A DNA stretch of 64,000 bases from Phallusia mammillata (taxonomy: Eukaryota > Chordata > Ascidiacea > Phlebobranchia > Ascidiidae). The position numbers were made by a program, and so were the translations under genes. The notes beneath the pieces were generated by a model. That model saw only the letters and a list, made by a program, of their open reading frames with translations, made no database searches and was not told the origin of the DNA. Below, one piece after another: positions 24,216-37,924 of the stretch. The stretch's first letter is position 1; each line of letters starts with the position of its first letter. The stretch spans positions 2,207 to 66,206 of the forward strand of contig QLIY01000150.1 in NCBI GenBank assembly GCA_003260075.1, in the 5' to 3' direction.

Positions 24216-27200
24216 GGTTCTGGAACATTTTTCACCATTACTGTTTTCCCATGGAAGTGCTCTCCAAGTTCAAACTGCTAAAGTATCATTTTGTGCGAAA
24301 ACAAATTCGTTTTTCCGTAGCCCGGCTATACTTGTATTGATGAAACGTGATAGGTCGAAACAATGTGCACTGTTTTGTAGCTAAATTTGTTTGGTTTGTG
24401 AAAATATTGAATACTTTGAAGTCACCAGCGAAAAAATAAATTTTACACCTGTTGTACTTAATTAGATCACATTGTTAGTAAATATGAAGAAAAGGGATTA
24501 AAGTTTCTTCAGCAGAAAACAAGGCTAAATAAATATCTTTATATTTTTTTCACGTTTTTCTTTGTTATTATTTTTACGGGTTTACGCATTTCAAAATAAG
24601 GCCGACACATTACGATTTGCTATGTTATCATTGAGCTTCGGCAAAAACGTCCCCGTGGTGGATTCGCAAAGTTTTACAAGATTTCGTTTCCGTCTAATCT
24701 AAATCATATATGATTCCTTTCACACAAAAGTCAGACATTTGCGGTTTGATCAAAAACAAAAATCACATTTCAGACGTTTTACAATCGATGTGGTCATCAT
24801 TGGTGCAATAAATATTCAAGCTACTTTTGAAACTAAGTCTGTGTCTAGAGTAACAGACGTTTGTACTTTAGGAAACTTATCCTATATCAGTTTTCAGGTC
24901 AGTTTGCTCGCCATATATGTCACTGAGAAGCTTATGACTCGTTTTCCTCCGAGTATCACTCCACCTCCACCTGTCGTGTAGCTTACACGGTTTGTTAGTG
25001 CTCGATTGCTTCCAGATGTGGCCACTTGATCGGACTTCTAAAAACAGGAAGCCGCCAAGGGGAAGTTTTGCTTTCTTACTTCAGTGAGGCCTGGGAAAAT
25101 GCGCCTACGTAAAAACCTTCGTGCTTGATAGAAAACATTTCCAGGATGGACAGGACACTTTATATGCTGCGTCATCATATCTGTCGTCGCGTTTGTGGTG
25201 ACTCAGCGGATATGATTTGTTTAGACCTTAATCGCTCACGGTTTGATCTGACAACCCACGATAAATACCAGTAAGTCAGTTAACAAAAAAATACTAAAAA
25301 CAAATTGGTTCTCTATACGATTAATTTAAAATTTCAAAAATATATTAAACTTAGTTCTTAATTTTGTCACCCAATTTAAAAAAAAATATGGTTGTAAACA
25401 ACTATTGTCAAAAGCCAAACCAGTTCTGGCGTTTTTCGATTGAGATAATACTCTTAAATTTAACACACTTAAAATGAATATTTCAACCTAACTGCTTTTC
25501 ATTTGTGTCTTTGCTCATTGCTTCAACAAATACACAGATGTGTTCTTTTGTCAATCGTGCGACGTCGTCACGGCCATACGTCATCACAGGGTGACCAATC
25601 ACTGACCTCTACGCGGGACGTCGCTTAGGTCATCCGTTTCGCCGCATGCAAGGACCATAAATAAGACGCCGACGGATATTTTTGGAAGTCTAAAGGCACC
25701 CCTGCCCTTGTGCGTTCGGCTTTCCAGGAGCGGATCGAATTAAACGTATATTGTTTAGCCCTAATTTAGAAAGTTTTAAGTTGACTGATTGGCCCCGCTG
25801 AGCTCCTTTTCCGTTGGGGTTTTCTCTTATGAGTTGAGTTATGTTAGCGGTAAAGTCATTTACTGGGAATTAAGAAATTACATCATGTTGATTAAATTGT
25901 TCTGGTATTAGTTTGAAAGAGAATTGCATCATACATCTGCCCTTCTATTGGCTATGCACTGCATTCACCTTTATCAAATGTTGTTTTGATTGTAACAAGA
26001 CACGTTATCTGTATTCTGCCACTTATTCGTCATCGATTTCATTAAATCAAAGTAAAGTATTTGCATCCCAATTACAAACTAAAGAGAAAATCACATTGGA
26101 AAATCGGCCTTGTCGAGTTTAAATGGAACTCGTTCAAAATCTGCGGTAACGAGCGCATGAAAAGACTTGTTTTTTTGAACTGATTTTTGATGTTTACTCG
26201 AGTTGTTTACTGCACGGTGCAAAAATGTCAAACTTTTTTTAAGAAAACGTTACATCTATCCTTCAAACACTTCAACTCACTTGCCAAGTATTTTTCATTA
26301 ATGTCTTTAAATTTCGACAACAAAATCAATCTTGTTATATTATCTACAATTACTTCATAAATAACATAGAAGAGAAAAGTGGTATGAGATTCTCACTTCT
26401 CTTTGAAAGTTGTTGATGATTTTTGTAAGACGCCTTTGTAACATTTTTTTAGGATCAAGACCATTGCGGTTGTTAGGCAAAGCTGTGATATTTGCAAACC
26501 AAATTTTCTGCCGTTAATTTTTTCAGTTTTTGAAGAGGTTTTAGGTTCGTTGCACACACGGATTGAAACAGTTCCGACTTTGTTGTACGTTCTAAAATGA
26601 AAGATGTGTTTCTCTTGAAAACTTAATTTCATAATTGTGTATAGCAAATATTGACTTTGCGATTTAATTAGTCTTCAAAAGAGTTAAGAAATAACGTTGA
26701 TCACATTTAACTACGGCAGTGGTTCCCAACCGGCAGGAATTTTCAAACTTGAGGAGAGGAATTTGTGGATAAACACTTAAGCTCTGCGAATATAACCTGT
26801 GAAGTGATAAAAGACCCAATTTTAAATTATCTTTGTATGGTTTAGCATAATATGTAGTCTATGAGGTTGTTGACTGATGTTTGCAGAATCGCTCCAAACA
26901 CATATCGTGTACTTAGGTGAAGACGTAATCAAAATGGTTTACACCGCTTTTGCCGGAAAAATCCCAAGTACTTTTGTGATATCGGGTTACAGCAGGTTGC
27001 TGATAGATACGCGACACTATAGATTAAGCAACGTGTCTTTGTCGCCCGAACAAGTGCCAGAAAATCCCTCTGCAAACAGGGTTTAATGTACCGGAAATAT
27101 GCGATTTACCCAGAGTACGAGCTTTAAATTGGTATCACTGCAAATGTTTGCAGGCAAGACTGTGTCAGTTCCTTGATACAAACTCTGTATTTTTCTGTAT

Positions 27201-27636
27201 AATTGAGTTTAGGCGTTTTTCCAATCTCAGTGAATTTAACCATAGTGACTGCGTCTATAAAATAAAATTGAGATAGTCTCACTTGAGTGTTTTCAATATT
27301 TTGCGTAGGTTTCAAAACGTTTGCATAACTTTTTGAAAAAAAGTAACCGTAATTGCCAAAATATCTCACGATTTCGGAATTTAACTTGACCCAGGCAAAA
27401 CAATTTTCCCGATTTTAGGCAACATCAAAGATTCGTGACGTTGTTGCACGTTTATCGGAATTACAGAAATCCGTGACTTTGTTCAGTAACGCCCATTCAG
27501 TGTTGATAAACGAATTGCCCCGGTTGAGTATAATAGCAACAGCGCTTGTGGTTCTGGTTGAAAGAGTTACGCCCTTTTAAGCTAAGATCTTGTAATGTTG
27601 ATTACTGCGCAAGTTGTAGCGGACTGGAAAACATGA
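24216..27636. other. Non-genic stretch
   Basis: No gene supported. GC-richer patches alternate with AT-rich DNA. Around 25600-25670 a GC-rich patch (CGCGGGACGTCGC) is followed by CCATAAATAAG, a possible TATA-type core promoter with no recognised gene behind it. At about 26717 CAGTGGTTCCCAACC looks like a lone hAT terminal repeat. Confidence 0.4.
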
Positions 27637-27900
27637 AAAGAGTTTAAGTTACGTTTACAGTAAACAGCATTCGTTCACGGCCACGAGAAACGACTTGTGC
27701 GTTTTGTTTTTCCTGAAACAACACTAAACATCTTTAACAGGGCAACGGAATACCTAAAATGGACCCCCCCCCCAAAGAGTTTAAGTTACGTTTACAGTAA
27801 ACAGCATTCGTTCACGGCCACAAGAAACGACTTGTGCGTTATTTGTTTTTCCTGAAACAGCATAAAACATCTTTAACAGGCAACGGAATACCTAAAATGG
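27637..27900. repeat. Direct repeat around a 10-C run
   Basis: Copy A 27637-27763 and copy B 27774-27900 flank the run 27764-27773. Differences: CCACGAG versus CCACAAG, and small indels near CTGAAACAACA. Confidence 0.88.
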
Positions 27901-28445
27901 GCCCAACAACATATCGCTTGACTATTATACGTTTATGATTGTTTGTACTTAAACAAATGCTGCTTAAGTAAGCTTCCATATTCCCGCTGGCCGACCTCGT
28001 GTTGTCAAAGTCATTTCAAGGGCGAACACTAAGAGGCGTTATTGCGTTTGAACTTTAGTCAACGCGGGGATAATGTTTCTGCAAACAGCCATACGTGACG
28101 TTTGCGATGGCCTGTTTGTTGTGAAAACGTCTGAATTTTACGTCGCCCCGAAAAATGAGGTGATGACGCGAATAGCAATTTTCGGAAACCTTTGAGTATG
28201 CACTTCCCTTAAGCTCTTAGATTTAGAAGTTTGCGTTATTATGGGCCTCTGTTAGCAGCGATTTTAAAAAATATATATTTTACTGATGTGATTTAGTGGT
28301 AGTTTTTCCTCGATAGGAAAGTAATCACAATGTATTTTTAACCACTTTTGGGCAAGCGTATTTATCATATTGGTATTGGAGTTAGTGTTACTTATGTTTG
28401 CTTTTTTCATAGAGGGCGAAAAAAGCAACGTTCATCAGCGTTGTT

Positions 28446-28793
28446 TATCTCAAGAAATTGTTTGCGGCATTTAGAAAGATATAGGTATTCTTTCCAGTTA
28501 AGATCCCAGGACTGCCCTTCAACTTTTGCTTTATGGACTTTCCAGCACTTGCCATTGATAGACAATTGTGGCAAAACGCCGGAAATCAAAGTAGGAACTC
28601 AGTGGCAAATTTGCCCCCCCCCCTATCTCAAGAAATTGTTTGCGGCATTTAGAAAGATATAGGTATTCTTTTCAGTTAAGATCTCAGGACTGCGCTATCA
28701 ATTTTTGCTTTTTGGACTTTCCAGCACTTACTATTGATAGACATTTGTGGCAAAACGCCGGAAATCAAAGTAGGAACTCAGTGGCAAATTTTG
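28446..28793. repeat. Direct repeat around a 10-C run
   Basis: Copy A 28446-28613 and copy B 28624-28793 flank the run 28614-28623. There are several substitutions (GATCCCAGG versus GATCTCAGG; CTTGCCATT versus CTTACTATT). Confidence 0.88.
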
Positions 28794-28996
28794 ACGTAAT
28801 TAGGTTGACGATTACATGGGGACAAATTGCCAATTAGTCTGTCTTCGGGTACCACATGTCCTTCTCATTTGACTGAACAGCGCTAAACTGTAATTGCGGT
28901 ACAATGGAAAGACACCAGTGAACAACACAGACAAAATACAAGGTCCCGGTGCAAAATCCGCGCGTCAAGTTGTGACAGAACGCGACTGTTTGTCTG

Positions 28997-30023
28997 TTTT
29001 TGCGGTTAGATTGTCCGCGCATTCGCCTTAACAATTGCCACCTCCCAAACGTACTACAGCGCCGGTCGGAGCAATTAAACCTATTTGAACACTGTCCGTT
29101 GGCTCAACAGGCCCGGTAATTTCCACAACCTGTTCACCGCGTCTGGAATCAAGCCATGTCTTTAACAGTCTGCACCGATTACCGACACAATATTGCAACC
29201 TGTGTCAAGGGTTACCTTTTTGCTAGGTGATTGTTTCAGTGTCCAATTTTGTTATGCAGGCACTTGTGGGTTAACCGTAACCATAGGGTGGTGTAAGTAG
29301 CTTTGTGCTTTCTCTGTCTGTAGTGGATTCTATTTATATGATACACATTGCCCTGTTTTTGAATGTGTGTCTGTGAAGCATACACTTCTGTTGATATAGG
29401 AAATATTGCATAATTTATCTTGTATTTGTCCCAGTATTTAAACTGGAAATCCCCGCCCTAAATGATTAACAAAGTGGTGTAAAACGTGGGCGTTCCTGTG
29501 TTTATAACCAATACAAGTAACATGGCCCAACCCTTAACAAGACATTTTCAACATACTTTGCATAGAACGTTACAAAAAAAACTCTTCCCCCCCCCCTTTT
29601 GCGGTTAGATTGTCCGCGCATTCGCCTTAACAATTGCCACCTCCTAAACGTACTACAGCGCCGGTTGGAGCAATTAAACCTATTTGAACATTGTCCGTTG
29701 GCTCAACAGGCCCGGTAATTTCCACAATCTGTTCACCGCGTCTGGAATCAAGCAATGTCTTTAACAGTCTGCACCGATTACCGACACAATATTGCAACCT
29801 GCGTCAAGGGTTACCTTTTTGCTAGGTGATTGTTTCAATGTCCAATTTTGTTATGCAGGCACTTGTGGGTTAACCGTAACTATAGGGTGGTGTAAGTGGC
29901 CTTGTGCTTTCTCTGTCTGTAGCGGTTTCTATTTATATGATACACATTTCCCCCCCCCCTAACATGGCCCAACCCTTAACAAGACATTTTCAACATACTT
30001 TGCATAGGACATTACAAAAAACA
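28997..30023. repeat. Long direct repeat (about 590 bp) with two 10-C runs
   Basis: Copy A 28997-29586 is followed by the run 29587-29596 and copy B (29597-29949, then 29960 to about 30023). The second run, 29950-29959, sits inside copy B exactly where 168 bases present in copy A (29350-29517) are missing. The rest of the copies differs by scattered substitutions (GCCGGTCGG versus GCCGGTTGG). Confidence 0.88.
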
Positions 30024-31063
30024 GCGAAAAAAGGGGTGTGTATATTGTTATGTACCGTTCATACAATGTCACACCGGCACTGTCTTGACCCCAGCATTAC
30101 AAAGACACACGGCTACTGTGTGTAAGTGTAGGTTTTGAGTCAGCCATCGTCTCACTTGCTTCCCGTACTTATCCGCGCTCTAGGAAGCCAAGGATGGGAG
30201 CGTTTCCATCGAACCGCGCTTCCATGCGCCTTCGTACGTAAAACATTGACACGCGAAAAACGAAACTGATTTATTTTGTAGCTAAATGGCTGTCGAAAAA
30301 CACATTTGCAATGTTTTTGAAACAGAATTCAGCAGTTGCAAAGTTTTTTTTATGTTTATTTTATGTTTTTTTTAACCCGCCCTACCTGAAAAATATACAA
30401 TCTGGTATTATTTATTGCAAAAATAAACATCTGGTTCAAATGAGGACAGCGGCTGTTACTGAGTTAGAATTGCTTTAACGCCAGTTCATTGCACACCTTA
30501 ATATTTTACGACCTAATCTCACAAATTGTTTTACTTCGTAGATTTAACAGCGTTCGAACAAACAATTGCGGCTTACAACACTATGTCAGAACGGCATTTT
30601 CCAAGTTTTACAGCGCCGTGGTTATTTATGTACATGTCCTTGGATTGTTCGATAACGTTGCGTCCGATTTCAAAGTCCAGGAAGATAATTGGCACTTTCC
30701 AAAGCTCCTGCGTCGGTTAAATGCAAGCCCACGGCGGGTTATCAAAGTCTTCCTGCGTCATAGCTGCGGTCAGGAACGGATAATGTTGTTTGTTGCCAGT
30801 TTTGGGCTACTTTAATCCAATTCAATTGCTATGATATTTTTGAGTTGTCGTTGTGGCTTACGGCGATATGGACTGAATTGGTGAATCACTTGTCAAACAT
30901 CTTATGTAGAACACTGCCGTTTAAGTGATTAATGATTTTTCTCACGCACTTAAAGGGATTAGATGCATTTTAAAGCGCGGTTAATTTTGTATTTTTGCGC
31001 CCAACACATAAGCAACATGCAAAGAAAGGTTAAAAATTCCGAATTGTAGGCCTAAAAATATTA
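30024..31063. other. Non-genic stretch
   Basis: No gene, RNA gene or repeat recognised. Overlapping short frames at 30489-30815 have no splice-site or family support. Confidence 0.4.
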
Positions 31064-31443
31064 ATTATAGGCAGGGTTGCCATACCGTCCTTATTTCTAA
31101 GTTTTGTCCTTATTTTGAAGGGTTATGTCTTAGAAAAGTTCATTGTCCTTATTTCTAAGAAATGTCCTTATTTTTGACTGTAGTCCTTATTTTGTCTTAT
31201 TTTCAACAATTCATATAGTCAAATCCCTGCTACAAGTAGAAGTGAACCTAGATCCGGCCTGTTGTGAGATGCACTTATATTTTCTACGAACAACCAGTTG
31301 CTGGAACAGATTGTTTCTTCTCAAAATGTTGCAAATATTATGTCAAAGATTGTTGCAAAAACGTTTGTTTCGTTTTGCATAAAAAAATATTTTTCTGTTG
31401 ATCTTATTTTTGGTTTTAAGTCGATGGCAACCCTGATTATAGG
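31064..31443. mobile_element. hAT-type MITE, 364 bp, same family as the element at 24048
   Basis: The element 31072-31435 begins CAGGGTTGCCAT and ends ATGGCAACCCTG. ATTATAGG flanks it at 31064-31071 and 31436-31443. The first 70 or so bases align with the 24048 element. It is longer and contains several tandem-like copies of GTCCTTATTT. No transposase. Confidence 0.9.
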
Positions 31444-34400
31444 TATAGGCTAATAGGATTTACAATTGGACAGCACTACCATACGGAAGAAACTGATAAA
31501 CGTTTCAATAATACACGTTTATGATATATTTTAAACCCAAGGTAAAATTAGAAACTTTGTGAGTTAATTTAGGTATCTATGTATTCATGTAAAAATCCCC
31601 AAAGGAAAGAATATATATAGCATGACATTATATCAATGAAAAATCATGCTGCCTAAAAACACAGCAGTTTAGCCTGTCATTTTGCAGAAAAGTTTTTGTT
31701 TATCTCTTATTGTTTTAGATACTAAAATAAACAAACAATTGTCTTATCTAATATTTAAAAATGCTTCAATTCCGAATTTGTTTGCAAATAATAACTTTTT
31801 TCTCTTCCCGGTGACCAAAATAGAAACAAATAACATTGTTTGTTACGTCACAAGCCTGTATGCATTCTTTAAATTGGCTTTGAATAGTGTGGGAAGGAAG
31901 GCTTGTTTTGGGCAGGAGCAATGTTTCGTGACCAAAAAGTGGTTTGCTTTCAAGTGTGTTTTGGTTTTCTGAAGAGCCTTGCGGTTCTAATGTCGTGGTA
32001 TTGACTCCAGACGACAATGAAAGGTTCCAAATGGCAATAAACAAGTTGTTATGGAAACAGTACCCTAGTTACTGGGATGTTTACTTTCAAACAAAAGGCT
32101 TCTTCTGGAAGGTTAATACTGGTACTTGACTTTTTTGTTTTGTAGTAACTGTGTTAATTTACTATTGTATTTTTGTCCTGCATTTTAGGACCCATTGAAA
32201 ACGTGCGATAGGTTATGAACTTGGCAATGCTTTCTAAAAACAGTTGTTTGGTAGGTATTACTTGTTTTAAACTGGAATTTATAACATATCGTTTTGCACT
32301 ATGACCAATGGTTGGTATTATTAATCCAACTGAGCCATAAATAGGACTAGCTACTTTTCTAAAATTCAAGATAGATCTTCAATTTACCACAAAATGCAAA
32401 ACTGACACAAATATATTTTGGGCAGTGGCTCTTAAAAGCTGTTTACCACGTTTGGTCTATTTGTAGTTCGATGGCAAACTACAAGAAATGCAACCTAAGA
32501 AGTTTGCCGTTGCACTTTACCGCTCGACCGCCTGCATGCATTTGATCAATGTGCTGTAAACCAGGCTTTATTTTCGTTGCCAACAGACCAGTAAGTGGAA
32601 ACGGAAGTTTTAACACAGGTCTAGTCCCTGATTTATTTTACGAATTCGAGGTGACAACCCCGGCGGTGACAGGGCAAAGCGAGCAACGTGTCAGGTTACA
32701 CCCAGGCCGGCGCAAGCACAATGACTTCGATTTGATGCCAAAACTTTGCATTTGTTTTGATAGCAATCTAGATTGTGTAGTTTGCAGGCTGTGTGTTTTT
32801 TGAATTGGGCCTGTGTGGAATGGTGGGCATGCGCGAAACGGGCCTATGTTAGTTTGGTTGCTTGTTATGCATGACAATACAGTCGTATCACGTTCACTGC
32901 TTACCCACGGCTGCGCAAAGACGCAAAGGACCATCGCCGTATATAGAGTAGTCGAACTTGTTTTGTCGAATTCTTCACGAAAACCTCTGGCTCGGTGCCA
33001 AGAAATCGATGAACCTTATCCGACCTTACTAAGCCAGCGACGCAAGGTTCTAATCAAGGTTAGCTCGTGAGCTGGCAATGCTTGTCGTAGATCGTTAACG
33101 GATAGTCAATTGCTTCGGAGACCCGAGTAAGGAAGCCAGAACCAGTGTTTCCTATCCAGTGACCGAAATCTTATATCTCGACGACTAGTCACCTTGAGAC
33201 AAGGCAAACTCAAGGTTAAGTATTCGACGGTGCTGGTAGGCGGCAAAGGTCAAGGGGTGACTTGCCCTCTGGACTAGGCAAGCGGTGTAGTATGGGCAAG
33301 AAGGTCGAAGTTTTTGTTGCATTTTGTTGGAAAATATATCCTCGTTCGCACGGGCGTATCTCCCAAACGTTTCAAACTTCAAAACAAGGGCGACTTGGTG
33401 CAATGTAATTAAATTCTCCGGGCAATTAATTAAAGCGTCATTTTCAACTATTTTTCGTTGAGGTAAAAACAAGGCGTTGGATGCAGTAAAAGTGCAAAAT
33501 TGTTGCAAATCTATTATCCTCGAAGTAATATTCAGTGTTACTGAAGTATAGATGAGTTTTGCATTTTCTAAAAGTTTCTAAAACTTTTTTAGCTATTATT
33601 CGCCTAAGCATAACGATTTACGAATTTAGAGTAAGTAAAATAATGCAAATAGCATGGAGTTAAAAAAACTGCTTTTGTATGTTCGATATAATGAGTGCGG
33701 TCTCGTCTGTGGGAGTGGACTTGGGATGAAACATATTGTGTTAGATTATTGAAATTGCCTAAGAAAGCCCGTGATAAATTGTTAAGACGGCGCGTGCGGC
33801 GTGTGTTTTGTCCACATACACACTTCAAAAGTTGACCTCAGCACGCAAGTTTACGGTGACTAACAAGATATTGAGTACTTGATGTGACGCCGGAGCTTCT
33901 TCAATCCATCACCAATAAGACTTGTTCAATTAATCACAAACAACTCATTTTGTCGTCGCCCTTGCTACCTTAAATGGAAAGACCACATCGACCTGTGCGG
34001 CGAAGTTAATTAAGAGCTCAAACTTTCTTGTGTTTACCATCAATAGCCGCCAAGTTATTAACTCGAATTGCCCCGCGCGGTTTTCAGTTTCATACTGTGT
34101 GTGTTGATATAAAATTGCAGCGTGCTGTTCTGCTTGTTGTGAAACTCTTGGACAATTTTAAGATATACGAGTTACGGTAAAGATAAAAATCTCTCAATTC
34201 AGCTCATACAAAACATGTTCCTTGTTCTAACTACCTTGGAGCTGACACTCTAGTGGCCCGATGTGCTTCTGTTTCGCAAGCGAATACCTTCGTCTGTTTC
34301 ACAAGCCTGTAAGCAGGTGCGCTTGCTTCGTAGTTCCCATGCTACAGTGGCGGTGTAACACTGATACTTCTGTGGGTAGAGTACCCATCGGAAACTAGCT

Positions 34401-35432
34401 ACCGAAAAGTTTTAACCTGAAGCCGAGCATGGAGTGCATTCCGACCAACTTCAAACAGTATCATCCTCTCACGTTGCTAATTAAAGCCTTGTTAAAAGAT
34501 CTCACGATTTTTTCCCTGGATACAACTTTTGAGTGGACCAGTATCAATTGCACTCAGTTTGGGCAGGTGCTAAGCACCCGTTTTGGAACTTGTTTGGGAG
34601 CGTTTTGGGTAATTTCAGTTGACGCGGGCGCGCTTGTCAAGCTGTCAATTCATTTCCCAACTCTAAGGAGTTAAGTATCCGAGTCTGTAAACAACATGCA
34701 GTCTTGTGTTTTGTTTGGTTGTATTCATTACCTTAAGTTTGTTTTCGGTTGTGATTTACTACGGGGTAGTGTTACAAGTAGGAGACCCTTCCGAAGCTTG
34801 CACAGTATACTATACTGCATATATGCAGGCTCAGCGTACGTCTTGCCACGCGTTTTAATCACATTCCTCAAACTGTGCATGCCGCGATACACTAGCCCTA
34901 GCGCACTGTGAGAGATTTCCAAGTGTGTCGCGAAATATAGTGCAAAAAATCTCCGTTTTTTTAATCCGACAACGAAATACAGGCGTGCATAACAACGTTA
35001 AAAAAGTCGTTGTTTTCTAATTTGACGTAAAAAGCAATGTGAGTCGCCAACATAAAGTTGCAAATTAACTTTTTATTGACACCTTTTTGTGTGGCATGCA
35101 AAGTGTGCCATGAAAATAAAATTTGGTTATTTAATGCGCCACATGCTTAAGAAGTTTGAGAACTACTGCCTTGGTAATGGACAAAGCCACTTTTAAACCA
35201 AAACATTACATCACAATGGCAATAAGGACATATACATTATTTGCAATGCGTGACTATCAACATTTTCGGTTGATAATAAACGACACGCCTTGGTACTTAC
35301 ATTTTATGGCGATGAGTCGTGTTTTGAAGCGGAGGTAAATCATAAAGCGAAACGACCTAATCCACTTGAAACGGGTCATAAAGTGCTTCCTCGACACGCG
35401 AGAGGAACAAATTATCTTTTCACCTGCATGAA
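31444..35432. other. Non-genic stretch
   Basis: No gene supported. GC-richer patches lie at about 32640-33000 and 34240-34900. At about 35143-35161 AAGTTTGAGAACTACTGC resembles one end of a hAT element, but its partner is not clear. Confidence 0.4.
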
Positions 35433-35629
35433 CTCTATACTGCGTAGTCTAACCCTTAGCAATTATATACATTGAGACCAGCTAGACAAATCGTTGTAAT
35501 TCCACCCTTAAGTCCGTGTTTCTTCGCCCCCCCCCCCTCTATACTGCGTAGTCTAACCCTTAGCAATTATATACATTGAGACCAACTAGACAAATTGTTG
35601 TAATTCCAGCCTTAAGTCCGTGTTTCTTC
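35433..35629. repeat. Direct repeat around an 11-C run
   Basis: Copy A 35433-35526 and copy B 35538-35629 flank the run 35527-35537. Three or four substitutions (CCAGCTAG versus CCAACTAG; AATCGTTG versus AATTGTTG). Confidence 0.88.
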
Positions 35630-36966
35630 TAATGGTCGAGTGCCCGAAAGTTTAGGTGCGAATAGTATGTGAAGAATGTATCGAGGATTGTAGGGTTTAA
35701 GTCTAACTTTAATTGGTTAATTGTACTTGCGAGATAGTGGCTGAGGATTTTTTTTAAAAGCAGTGAATGCACCGTGTAATGAAATCTAGTTGAGAATTGA
35801 TCGACCAAATTGCTATTATTGATGTTCTATTTTTGAATGTACTATACTTAATCGTTTAACTCAGTTGTACTGTACTTCATTTAGGAATGGTACGGAAAAA
35901 ATGAGGATTATTTGTCTAGGTATGTTTTCTGTGAAATTGAATCTGGTACTTAATTTTGTTCTTTAAAGTCAGGGACTGGTTTGGATAAAAAACCACTACG
36001 ATGTTTTAGACATAGTTTTAATTAATGTATATTACTAATTGATATTCGCTGATGCCAAAGCTGTTCCTACTATTTTTTTCACGTTGAACCAGCTTTTGAA
36101 TGTTAGTTTTGTAAAATTATGAAAACAATGTTCTTGAATATGTTTATTTGTCTTTCCATTTATTATACAAACGATTTCTAAGTAATGGGTGACTTGCGAT
36201 TTTTCAAGTCTTAAATTAAAAGCGACCAAAAACTCGAACTGGGCGCGTCTGACTTTGATCAACTCGTGACGCAGCTCATCTTCAAGTGACGGAATAATGG
36301 GCTCGGCGTTACCTGACAACGCCAACCCTATTTTGAATAGTTGAAAGTCGCAATAACTAAAGGCGGTGTCCATTGAAAACTACACTCGGTGGGCGTGGCT
36401 CCAGGTGCGACGGGCGTGGCGCACTTGACTTCCCAACAGACAATCGCTGGAGTGCAATGAGTAGATGGTTAAAACGAGTTTTCGGTGGCTCCTCTAAACA
36501 GAAGGTCCTGAATATTTTATGTTGTGTTAAGCGGCTTGAACTTTGATTTTTATGAGAGTCTTTGGGTCTCGTTTCAAATATTGCCGTTTTGAAAAAGTTC
36601 ATGCAGCCAGTTGAACTATAAATATTTTTTTGAAACGTCATTGTTGTATTACGCTTTAGCGAAAAACTAGTCTATGGATTTGTAATGCGGTCTGTTCTTT
36701 TCAAATTGCAGCCATTTTAAATTAAGGTGGTTTGTTTATGCCTAGGTCATTTTATTCGACTTGTTTCACTATTTGATATATCACCATCCCATGAAGATAT
36801 CGAATTGCATAAAAATGGCATTTCATGTAGAAACATTGCTGTTATTTTAAACAAAACAAAACTGCAAGGGACCTAACGCAATGTTTTTGGTTGACGTTTG
36901 AATAATAACATGTGTTTTCTACATGCAACCTTTGTAGGTAGATTTGTTTTTTATTAACCTTTTTCC
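35630..36966. other. Non-genic stretch
   Basis: A minus-strand frame at 36035-36373 gives a 112-residue, charge-rich product without recognisable family or good splice context. Nothing else is seen. Confidence 0.35.
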
Positions 36967-37237
36967 ATTATGTGTCTACATCCCAAAATGACGCATTTGC
37001 ATTTAAATAACGAACTTTACTTGAGTTCTCGGCCTAATATGGGCAAAAAAACACATTAGTTAAAAACAACGTTTAAACTATTACCATTTTTGCAGGCCCC
37101 CCCCCCCATTGTGTGTCTATATCCCAAAATGACGCATTTGCATTTAAATAACGCACTTTACTTGATTTTTCGGCCTAATAAGGGCAAAAAAACACATTAG
37201 TTGAAAACAACGTTTAAACTATTACTATTTTTGCAGC
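36967..37237. repeat. Direct repeat around an 11-C run
   Basis: Copy A 36967-37096 and copy B 37108-37237 flank the run 37097-37107. Differences include GTCTACATCCC versus GTCTATATCCC and GAGTTCTCGG versus GATTTTTCGG. Confidence 0.88.
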
Positions 37238-37924
37238 ATTGAGAAACTGCTTCTAAGTCTAAGTGCTCCAATTAAGAGCTGTCTGATTATTACCAAATAC
37301 TAAGGTCGCAAATATGCGGGAGATTGACTTGGACTTGACTCTCGCGAGTGTGGGTTAAGAAATGCGACGTAATCTGGATAAAAACGGCGAAATGATACGT
37401 TACCTGTACCGTGAACGTACCTCCTCGCTCATCCATCATAACCGACCTGCAATAGTTAATTGTTCGCCTCATCACTGCACAGTAATCGTACGAAAGACAC
37501 GGGAGCGCGTTTTGAGTGAGTAACAAAGCGTTTTTGCCTCTGCAAGACCATATAGGGCTGCCCGTCACCTATAGGTCACCAAAAACAGAGTAATGTGTTG
37601 TAGCAGCGTGCCAAATGACTTAAGTGTCGCAGGTGGAAACGTATGCGTTGGTAGCGTAATAGCGGGTTGCATGCTTTAGTCGTTTTGCCTCGACTCGGCC
37701 GACTTCAAGTGCTATTAACTAACCGCTGTGTTTTGACATTACGTAATTTTGTCAACCACTGACGTCACTGGCGCATATGTTGTTGTCGCTAAGTTTAGAA
37801 GGTGATGTAATGCAGTATTGCCGAAATAAGGTCGAGTCACGTAGAATTTTTCTCTTTTTTCTTGGCTTGAAATGTAACGTTGTATATCAGGCAATATGGA
37901 GAAAACAATCCCCATGTGTTAAAA

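Noticed and set aside
24169..24384. 71-residue frame at the right end of a MITE
   Set aside because: It overlaps the terminal repeat of the hAT element and has no support.
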